From Nipponacmea schrenckii (Eukaryota > Mollusca > Gastropoda > Lottiidae): 64,000 nucleotides of DNA. Within the stretch, counting starts at the first letter, position 1. Every line of letters starts with the position of its first letter. The position numbers and the translations under genes were made by a program. Location of the stretch: the NCBI GenBank assembly GCA_030562195.1, contig CM060202.1, positions 6,758,001 through 6,822,000 of the forward strand. Reading direction: 5' to 3'. Shown piece after piece: positions 7,586 through 19,500 of this stretch. The notes under the pieces were generated by a model that saw only the letters and a list, made by a program, of their open reading frames with translations, did no database searches and had not been told where the DNA came from.

Positions 7586-10500
7586 CTGCAGATCAAAGAA
7601 AGATAAAACTGAATGTGAATTATAGATCAAAGGAGAATGATGTAGCCTCTTTCACTTGGTCTGCTTTATATGTGGTAAATAAGTTTTGGACTACCAGACA
7701 TAAAGTGTTACTGACTTAAATTGAAGTATGTTTAGATTAAGAGTTTGACATCTAAAGAAACAAACATTAATGACTTTCTGGACTTTGTAGAGCATCTTTT
7801 GTCCACATTACCCTCAATTTTGAGTCCTGAAAGGAAATGAGAGTGAATAATTGAAACATAAACTTACTCTTTGATCCTGTTCATGGGTAGTAACAATACC
7901 TTCTCTGAAAAATAGTCCATAATCCTCATAGAACTTCATAAACTTTTCATTGTCCTTCTTAGCTTGATCAATGAAAAACTTGATCACACGATTGGTAAGG
8001 ACAATACGTAGTTTTCTGAAAAAGAACGAGATTAAATAAGCTAGTAAATCATTTGCCAACATTTAACAATTTTCCAAATTTTTTATGCGTATGGTGACAC
8101 TTAGAGCATCAATTTGCACTATTCCAATTTCAATAAGACGTCTGTGGTTCATGCTATTCCACTAAAACTAAATGTTTGATGAAAATACAAATCGCAAAGC
8201 TGTATGGGGACACTTATAGCATTAATTTGCATTTTTCCAATTTTCAATAAGACGTCTTTTGTTCCTGCTATTCCACTAAAACTAAATGTCTGATTAGCAA
8301 AAATTGCGAAGACTGTATGTGAAATAAGTATATCTTGTAATTAGTGATGTCAACAAACAATTAGTTGACTGAAATCTGCAATGGTAAAAACTGATGCTAT
8401 CATTGTCCTAGATACACAGAACTAATTTTCTTTACTAAACTAAAGTGTCTTTTGGATCCCTTCAATTCTTCAATGTGCTGGTATTTGAATACAGTTATGA
8501 CATAGCATCAGTATGACTTAGTAAAACTTCCTGACATTCAATGTTCAACCTTTTTAACATAAAGTTTGAATAAATCAATACATCATACACTCCCGCTAAT
8601 ATGGAATTAACTTAATGTCATCTAAGGTGAGGCTACTTCATTGATTGCTTTTGCTTAAGGGGTTAATGATTTACTTGAAAGCCATTATTTGAAATCTGTT
8701 TGAGAACTAATTGGCTTAAATCTTATTTGTTAGATGAAATCTAAGTTTTTTTTTACCTGATCAGAGCACTATCTTGCAGTAATTCACGACTTAAATTAAG
8801 AGGTATATCTTCACTATCAACAACTCCTGTATAACAAATAATAGATTATTCCAAGACATATTGTCAGGGCACTGTAATTTACATTTGCTTAGTTCTTATA
8901 CTAGTGGAGTATAATCGGCTAAATATTTAATAGTTCATATGAAATACCTCTTGCCCTCTTTTCAATAAGTTTTCAGTTGATTACTACAAATTCCTTGCTT
9001 TGCTTTCTCAACCACTGATATACATGCAAAAATACACTCAAACATCACCAAAAGTCACATGTACATGACGAAATATTGTATAAGGATTAATCTTTCAAAT
9101 TATTTCACTAACCTTTGATAAATCTTAGCCATTTTGGTAAAATAGTGCTAGCGTTAGGTGTGATCATAACTTTCCTACTGTATAGTGTAACAGAGCTTTC
9201 AGTATCTCTTGACATTTCAAACATAGCTAAAATAAATAGTTACAGTTTAAAGACATAGCTAAAATAAATAGTTACAGTTTAAAGACATAGCTAAAATAAA
9301 TAGTTACAGTTTAAAGACATAGCTAAAATAAATAGTTACAGTTTAAAGACACAGTTAAAATAAATAGTTACAGTTTAAAGACATAGCTAAAATAAATAGT
9401 TACAGTTTAAAGACATAGCTAAAATAAATAGTTACAGTTTAAAGACACAGTTAAAATAAATAGTTACAGTTTAAAGACACAGTTAAAATAAATAGTTATA
9501 GTATATAGACATAGCTAAAAAAAAATAGTTATAGTGCATAGTCATAGCTCAAATAAATAGTTGTAGTTTATAAAAATAGCTTAAATATATAGTTATAGCT
9601 TATAAACACAGCTAAAATATATAGTTATAGCTTACAAACACAGCTAAAATATATAGTTATAGCTTATAAACACAGCTAAAATATATAGTTATAGCTTATT
9701 AACACAGCTTAAATATATAGCTATAGCTTATAAACACAGCTAAAATATATAGTTATAGTTTATAAACACAGCTAAAATATATAGTTATAGCTTATAAACA
9801 CAGCTAAAATATATAGTTATAGCCTATAAACACAGCTTAAATATATAGTTATAGCTTATAAACATAGCTAAAAAATATAGTTATAGCTTATAGACACAGC
9901 TAAAATATATAGTTATAGCTTATAAACACAGCTAAAATATATAGTTATAGCTTATAAACACAGCTAAAATATATAGTTATAGCTTATTAACACAGCTAAA
10001 ATATATAGCTATAGCTTATAAACACAGCTAAAATATATAGTTATAGTTTATAAACACAGCTAAAATATATAGTTATAGCTTATAAACACAGCTAAAATAT
10101 ATAGTTATAGCCTATAAACACAGCTTAAATATATAGTTATAGCTTATATAGTTATAGCTTATAAACACAGCTAAAATATATAGTTATAGCTTATAAACAC
10201 AGATAAAATATACAGTTATAGTTTATAAACAAAGCTAAAATAAACAGTTATAGCCTATAAACACAGCTAAAATATATAGTTATATCTTATAAACACAGCT
10301 AAAATATATAGTTATAGCTTATAAACACAGCTAAAAACAGTTATAGTTCATAAACATAGCTAAAATAAATAGTTATAGCCTATAAACACAGCTAAAATAT
10401 ATAGTTATAGTTTATAAACACAGCTAAAATATATTGTTATAGCTTACTAACACAGCTAAAATATATAGTTGATAAACATAGCTAAAATAAATAGTTAAAG

Positions 10501-13500
10501 CTTATAAACACAGCTAAAATATATAGTTAAAGCTTATAAACACAGCTAAAATATATAGTAATAGCTTATAAACACAGCTTAAATATATAGTTTATAAACA
10601 TAGCTAAAATAAATAGTTATAGTTTATAAACATAGCTAAAATATATAGTTAAAGCTTATAAACACAGCTAAAATATATAGTTATAGCTTATAAACATAGC
10701 TAAAATATATAGTTATAGTTTATAAACATAGCTAAAATATATAGTTATAGTTTATAAACATAGCTAAAATATATAGTTATACCTTATAAACACAGCTAAA
10801 ATATATAGTTATAGCTTATAAACACAGCTAAAATATATAGTTATAGCTTATAAACATAGCTAAAATATATAGTTATAGTTTATAAACATAGCTAAAATAT
10901 ATAGTTATAGCTTATAAACACAGCTAAAATATATAGTTATAGCTTATAAACACAGCTAAAATATATAGTTATAGCTTATAAACACAGCTAAAATATATAG
11001 TTATAGCTTATTAACACAGCTTAAATATATAGCTATAGCTTATAAACACAGCTAAAATATATAGTTATAGTTTATAAACACAGCTAAAATATATAGTTAT
11101 AGCTTATAAACACAGCTAAAATATATAGTTATAGCCTATAAACACAGCTTAAATATATAGTTATAGCTTATAAACATAGCTAAAAAATATAGTTATAGCT
11201 TATAGACACAGCTAAAATATATAGTTATTGCTTATAAACACAGCTAAAATATATAGTTATAGCTTATAAACACAGCTAAAAATATTATAGCTTTTATAGC
11301 TTATTAACACAGCTAAAATATATAGCTATAGCTTATAAACACAGCTAAAATATATAGTTATAGTTTATAAACACAGCTAAAATATATAGTTATAGCTTAT
11401 AAACACAGCTAAAATATATAGTTATAGCCTATAAACACAGCTTAAATATATAGTTATAGCTTATAAACATAGCTAAAAAATATAGTTATAGCTTATAAAC
11501 ACAGCTAAAATATATAGTTATAGCTTATAAACACAGATAAAATATACAGTTATAGTTTATAAACAAAGCTAAAATAAACAGTTATAGCCTATAAACACAG
11601 CTAAAATATATAGTTATAGCTTATAAACACAGCTAAAATATATAGTTATAGCTTATAAACACAGCTAAAAACAGTTATAGTTCATAAACATAGCTAAAAT
11701 AAATAGTTATAGCCTATAAACACAGCTAAAATATATAGTTATAGTTTATAAACACAGCTAAAATATTTTGTTATAGCTTACTAACACAGCTAAAATATAT
11801 AGTTGATAAACATAGCTAAAATAAATAGTTAAAGCTTATAAACACAGCTAAAATATATAGTTAAAGCTTATAAACACAGCTAAAATATATAGTAATAGCT
11901 TATAAACACAGCTTAAATATATAGTTTATAAACATAGCTAAAATAAATAGTTATAGTTTATAAACATAGCTAAAATATATAGTTAAAGCTTATAAACACA
12001 GCTAAAATATATAGTTATAGCTTATAAACATAGCTAAAATATATAGTTATAGTTTATAAACATAGCTAAAATATATAGTTATAGTTTATAAACATAGCTA
12101 AAATATATAGTTATACCTTATAAACACAGCTAAAATATATAGTTATAGCTTATAAACACAGCTAAAATATATAGTTATAGCTTATAAACATAGCTAAAAT
12201 ATATAGTTATAGTTTATAAACATAGCTAAAATATATAGTTATAGCTTATAAACACAGCTAAAATATATAGTTATAGCTTATAAACACAGCTAAAATATAA
12301 AGTTATAGTTTATAAACAGCTAAAATATATAGTTATAGCTTATAAACACAGCTAAAATATAAAGTTATAGTTTATAAACATAGCTAAAATATATAGTTAT
12401 AGCTTATAAACACAGCTAAAATATATAGTTATAGCTTATAAACACAGCTAAAATATATAAATAAATAGTTATACTTTGTAAACACAACTAATATACATAA
12501 TTTTATTGATTATACCTATTGTGTTCTTAAGCTTTAAGTTACTTACTTGGTTTGTATTCAGGAACATAAAACAAAGCTCTAATATTAAGGGGAGCATCAG
12601 TTTTATAGTGCATATGATATCTAGGTTTATCATAGGCGTTGGCAATAAAACGATAAAATTCTTCATGCATTGCATCTGTAATATCTCGAGCTTCTCTCAT
12701 CCATAATGCCTGAAAAAATACAAGTAATGTTTCAATTTAATTTTATCTCTTGACAAAACTAAATTCTCTAATTTCTGCAGGGTAAATTATTTGAGAATCA
12801 AGAAGCCAATATTGAAAAATTTGTTTTTGAAAATATCCAAGAAAGTTTTCATAAGTTGCACCATCTGAAACTATTGTGTCGTTCTTACGTCATAGAAATA
12901 ATAGACCTGAACCTATTTGGAGTCAACCAAATTAAAAAGCAGGACTAAATCAGTTGATTGACGTATAGAGTCATGATAATTTGCGTTATAGAAAGTAGTT
13001 CAATGAGGTTACGCCTTTAAAATGTCTACTAATCATACTTGTGTTAGGATTCTGATAAACAAGTCAGATACGCTTTTGTATGAAGACATACTTCAGTTAG
13101 GTCAACAATTTTTATAAATATTTTTTCATTCATGTAAATATCAATATACAATATGATGAATATGCATCATTTGACTCTCCCTTGCCTCAATTTTAACTTG
13201 ATACAGTCTTGTATACATTCAATCTACCAAACTTCCAAAGAAAGCAAATGTCATTTTACTACTTTGAAAATTATGACATACATGTAGAATTGTTTGCATT
13301 AAGTAATCAAAACTTGAAATAAAATTTGTATATGTCATACCTCTACTATATTAGCCTTCTTTCCATTTAAAAATATTGGAACACCAACAAAATTACTGTA
13401 CTTCTTGACAATTTCTAAAAGAAACGCAAATAATTTTATGACAGTTTTCAGACTGAAAATTAAATTCCTCTCTAAGGGACAGGTATGAAGTATAACATAA

Positions 13501-16500
13501 GTTACTAAGCCATTATCAACATTCTTAAAACCAATGCTATTGTTCTTCTGCACAATTTTGAAAAGTGGTATCTTATGTGTCGAGAAAGGAAAAGTTGCTT
13601 TGGAATAACACAAACTATGCATACCATTTATTTTATCTTCTTTGGAATAGTCATAACAATCTCCCTTTAAATGAACCACAATTTTAGTTCCTCTCTGAAC
13701 CCCTTCAGCCTCACTTATTTCATAAGAACCAGTTCTATAATATCAACAAACAGAATGGTGACCAACCATATCAGGGTAGAAAAACACAAGACAGTAGTCA
13801 AACATCACAACATTAGAAAATATCCTATACATCAAAAATGAAGAACCCTTATTGGTTCATCTTCTAGAATTTAAATTTTGTAAGAACAGATCTGAAGTTA
13901 ACAACAAAAACATTAAAGCCAGTGTTACATTTAACAGTATAAACCTAGTTTAAAAAGGAAAGGCAATGCAGTGTTTGATGAAGAAAAACTCATTCTTTAT
14001 AAGACATATTGAAGCGGGAGTATAAACACAAGATATATAGATAAACTACTTCTCGGTTGATTACATACTAAGTTTCAAAACACATACAGGTAACGTTATC
14101 AAGTAAAATGATTAACAACAAAAAACAGCATGGGTTATATAGGTACACTGCTGTACAGTTTAAAGTTTGTTAATCACGCGTAATGCAGCATCGCCATAAT
14201 GAAGAAAAGAGTGTTTGGAAAGTGTTATAAGGGCCCAACCACATCCTTAAACCTACAAAGCACCTTCCAAACTTAAGACATGGGTAATATCTGATAACAT
14301 TTTGAAGAATCTAATTGAATTACCCGTCAGAGGTCCATTTATATGCTGGTTCGCCTGCTTTATAGGACTGGGTGAAAACTTCAACTTTTTCTCCTACCAT
14401 AAACGTAGAATAAAAACCAACACCAAACTGTCCTATTAGAGAACTAGCTACTTCATTTTTACCTTTCAACTGTTCTACAAATGCCTGCAAAATTCAAAGT
14501 TTAAAAAAAATCATGGTAAAACAATGGATAGGCCTACATTAATTAAAAGGAAGTTGAATAACTACATTGAAAACATTGGAATATCATGAACAATTGAGTA
14601 CCAATCTTGTGCATTTAGTGTACAAGATACTTATTCTTTCTAAGATGAGTGCCAAATACAAACAACCTGGTAAATGCATTATAGACTGGGAAACCTATGT
14701 AAAATCCTCTCATAAAAAGGCAAATGTCTAACTCACTGAACCCCAGTCAAAGTCAATGAAAATGAAGTAAATAAATGACTCATTTGAATAACTGAAATGT
14801 ATTGAATATTCCTTTGTAGTCTGAGCCATTAAATTAAGAATCATAAAACTGCAGTTATGTCCCTTGATATAGTAAGCTTCTTCAGTTTTGGATTTTACAC
14901 CTTAAAGGAATACTTGTGGGCTGAAACAGGTATATTTATCAGGCAAAGAAATAATTTTTCAAATTCTGGAATGAATTTTAAAATAATAAATAAAAATATC
15001 TGGTTCTACCTTTGAGCCTGATTTAGCAATAGTTCCCAAATTTTCTACTAACTCCTCTCTAGTTAAGCCTAAACCTGTGTCCTATAAACAATAATAAATA
15101 TATATGGAAAAATAGGATGATGAAAAAAACGCTGTTCAATTATGGCTAAGAAAAGGCAAAAAAGTCCTTATCAGAAATAGTAAATTGAATCTTTTCTTTC
15201 TATTTGAATTATTTTGCGAACTAATTTATCAAATCTCTCAAATAAAATTGTGTTTCCATAACAACTTCATAATATGTACGTTAATCAAAATTGCCAATTT
15301 CCAACATGTCACAGTGGTGAAAAATGATTGGAGAAATAGTCCACAGTATGACAGACCTGTAATGTAAAAGTTTTTTTAGCGTCATCCGTTTTGATGTGAA
15401 TTTCTAATGGAATTTCACTATTCAGCACATCTGCTCCGGTTAACTCTAAATAACGTAATTTCTCCAGGGCATCACTGGCGTTGGAAATCAACTCTCGGAT
15501 AAAAACCTGAAAAAAAAATCATATCAGACAAATCAGATTTCAGATTAATGAAAAAAATTTGGAATGAAAACAAGGAATATGAAGTGATAGAATTAGCTTG
15601 ATTGAAATGTATCCCCTGAGGACCTGACGTTATTACTAGATTGGGCTGCTCTATTGGAATCAATGATGTCTGACTCAAGTATGGTTTTAATCACAAGTCA
15701 AAAGTTAACTGGACGTTTAAGATTAATTTATTTGTTCACTGATTAATAAATCAATCACATGCATACTTGTGGTATTATGACCATTGAGTATAATTGTTCA
15801 TAGACAACGAAGTTGAAAATCTAGACTGTGAATTTTGAGATCTGGCCAATAAAGTATTCCATCTATCTAATATGTTCAATACAAGCTTTATTTTTATGAT
15901 GGATATTCATTTCTTATCATTAGCTGGTATTGATCAAATATTTTTGCTTGATAAGCAATGAGCTTTGATTCATCAAGATATTTAAAATTAACTGAACCAG
16001 ATTTAAGGAAGAATTTCTTCAGATCATGGATGGAGAGTGATTTGTCTTTTCAGTCATTGAGAATTTTTTTTTCAAATTTCAGGGTAAGAATAAGGCCTTT
16101 AATTATCTGAATCAATAAAAACATACAGAAATTTTCTTTATAAGAGTATAAAATATCTATCATGTTTTAAAACATGGTATAGTTACTTTTTGTTCCAAAG
16201 CAGGCAGTAAACATTTGATGACAGCATACAAACAGTTTTGTCTATAAAAAAACGAAACAAAAACTGTTGTTTTGCCCTCACTATAAAACAACTCAGATGA
16301 CTTTCCTTACCTCCTTTTCTGAATACAATGATTTCGCCACAATATCTAATAATTGTCGGGTTTCAGCCTGAAATTCATGTTGATCTGATGGGCCTGAAAT
16401 AACAAATTAACATCAAAAGGATTCGTAATAGCTTCTGTGGTCCATGTTGTTAACAGGGATAGCCCTCTATATCAAATTGAATTTCCAATGGGAAATTGGT

Positions 16501-19500
16501 GGTTTCGTGTAATAATAACTTTGTTTTCAAAACATAAATCTAAAAATGAGACTTTATTTTCATCAATTTAGTTTCTGGAGGTTACTGTTATTTTTTTAAT
16601 ATTAAACGCATGACAAGGTCATAGTATACTAAATTCCCTATTATACATGTACATTTTAGTAATGAAATAACCTTGAGTTATTAGTAGATATTTGAGACAT
16701 TTTCATTTAAAGTTGGTTTCCCTCATTAATAAGAGCCAAATTATGTTATAATATATATATGTATACATATGAAAATAAGGGAAACCAACTTTAATAATAC
16801 AAATTAGTGGATCACATTAGCAGTTTTTACAGGTTGGCATCATTTTTAAGTGGATGGCACCCTTAAGATTCACATTTGCCTCTTTAAACAAGGTACAATC
16901 TGATTTAAATGTTAAGAAATTGAACTAATAAAACATTAGTTTGAGCAGACTCACTGGAGTCCAACACGGAAAACAAAATAATGAGTTTTACATAAAAACA
17001 CTGGAAAATCAGGACAAAAACTTGTTGGTTTAATGGTGTGAAGAAAATACATTTATAGATTGAAGATTCAGTTAATTTCATTTTTGATTACATTTAAACT
17101 TCAACGCTGCAATGATTCCAGTTTTTTATAACACCAAAAAATCGTAACAGGTTTTTGAAGATAAAGTACATTAAGATAACTTGTAACAGGAAATTCATTA
17201 ATCTAAATAGGATAAATAAATGACCGAAGCAGAAAGTTTGCCGCGACATTTCTCAAATATTGGCATCAATTGGTAATAAATATTCGGCATTGGAAAGCCT
17301 GCCATGTTTGATTAAATTGTTTTTCTCATGAATGCATTTGAGCTGATGGAAGAAAACCGCCTGCCATATTTCAATAGATAGGAACAAATGATAAATCTCT
17401 TGTATCGCTACCACTCACGACAACTCTCTCCTTGCAAAAGCCACGTTATAACTTATTGGATTTCGCTGGCCAAATGATCAATTTCATTCCCAATCTTTAT
17501 TTCTCTTCTGTCGTAGTCTTGTGAATATGATCTCGATAAGACAAAATTCCATTCTACAATTTCATCTTGAAATCTGTTTTCTGGGTCTGTAGAGACTTGG
17601 CGTGGAGATCAGGAATTATGATTAGAGTTTTCTTCCTCAATTTGATTAACGGTCTCATCTTGCGCTAATATTGTATGCTGTATTCATAATTCTTCCATTT
17701 GGTGAGTAATCAACTGATTGGAAGCCCAGGGGAGATGGAATATTTCTCCGTCATTCACAGTGTCGTCTTGACCAATCAACATGAAAACGATTAGTACAGC
17801 CTCCATACAATAGTTGACATTATCTTTAATTTGCATTTTCTCATGTTGCTTGTATTAGAGAAAGATAAGATACAGAATAAAATTCAATTCTAATCCAATA
17901 ATTTGAGAAATTTTTTAGAAAAACCACTTACAAAAATTTCTTGCAAAAGTAACGGGCCTATTTTGTCATAAGTATGGTATTTCTCAATGTAAAATTACAT
18001 ACTCAAAAGAATTGTGAAGACATTTTCTTAATTTTTTATATGAATCTGGGACACATCCTCTCTTCCACAATTCCAATTTCCAATCAGACACCTGTGGTTC
18101 ATGCTATCCTACTGAAAATGTGCTTGATGACGTCATTTATGACTAATATGCTTACATAATATAAGGCTTTCAAGATTAGTAACGTTATCAAACACAGAAA
18201 TTTAACAGAATTGCAGAACCACAGATGAAAAGTGTCTTCTATATGCATAAAAATATTTCGAAAACTTCCTTACAATCCCATTAAGACAAATTTCTTATCA
18301 TTCGATATTTGTGAGGAACGGGGCCAAGTTCTGTCAGTAGATATTAATCATATCATTGACAATGAAGAATGCTGATGATTTATCAAGAAAAAAAAACAGA
18401 AATCATGTCAGTGGAGTGCCTTTTAAATAGTGCTTGATATTGGCAATAATGCCACGCTACGATAGATATCACGATATGGGTCACAATGCGAAACATATCT
18501 CGATATGGGGTACTAGATAAAGAGTAAATTTAAGTAACAGTAAATAAATAGTTTGAAAACAATTGGTAAAAGAGGAGTCCCCGGAAAGAATTTATGATGG
18601 GTTAAGCTTGCATTGCATTCGACTAGTAAATAAAATATAACCCACTTTATAGGGCTGGGAATCGATTATGATTTTAATATCGATTATCGGCAAATAATCG
18701 GTGACGTGCACCGACCGATAATCGATTAATAATCGGTAGAATTTTCATGTCTATTTTAAGTAAGGGAGATAACCACATTCGAGTATCGTAAGCACAGTAC
18801 ATTTGAAAATGAAAGTAGCATATCCTCCCAGCAGATGGAGCTCTACATGGAGTTGTTATTTATAGGCCTATAGTTGTTATTGTGTCGTATTAAAAGTCGA
18901 TAGCGGTATTATTTGGTAGGTTTTGTGATAGTATTGTTCATTCCATCTTGTAAACAGTTGTTTGAAAAAATTGGTTGGATATAATTTATTGAATCATGAT
19001 AATCGATTATGGAATTTTAGATCGATAATCGTAATCGGCAGGTAAGTAATCGACGATTAATCGGAATTTCGATAAATTTTGCCAGCCCTACCACTTTATA
19101 TGGAATGCAATGTATTTGTCAAGTATCGATACAGGACCTCATGATTTGATACGCGTATGGTGGCATTTAGTATCGCGATACATCAATTCAATGATAAATT
19201 GTACCAGCACTACTTTAAACAGTGTAAATCTCAGTTTCAGCTAGAACACTGCTAATTTAGGTGCATGGACATGTATTTTGACAAATCCAAAGGTGTGTTT
19301 TGTGATCTAGAATACATAGGGAGTTTTTTGGTCTGAAAGTAATTGCATAACAGAGAACCAGATATGTATCTATTTCAGATAAGAAAACCACACATCACTT
19401 ACCCTAAAGCTACATAACAATACCAAGCAATAATACGTTTAAACTTAAAGTTGGGTTCTCTTATTGTTTTGAGTCAAATCAAGCTTTCTAATTGATAAAT

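Noticed and set aside
9221..12490. Regular 32-bp direct repeats that might suggest a CRISPR array
   Set aside because: There are no unique spacers between units, the DNA is a metazoan intron, and the unit is explained by the exon-10 splice acceptor.
13335..13679. A single 114-codon open frame on the minus strand
   Set aside because: It is TRAP1 exons 7 and 8 read through the intron between them; splicing at 13625 and 13414 gives the conserved protein.
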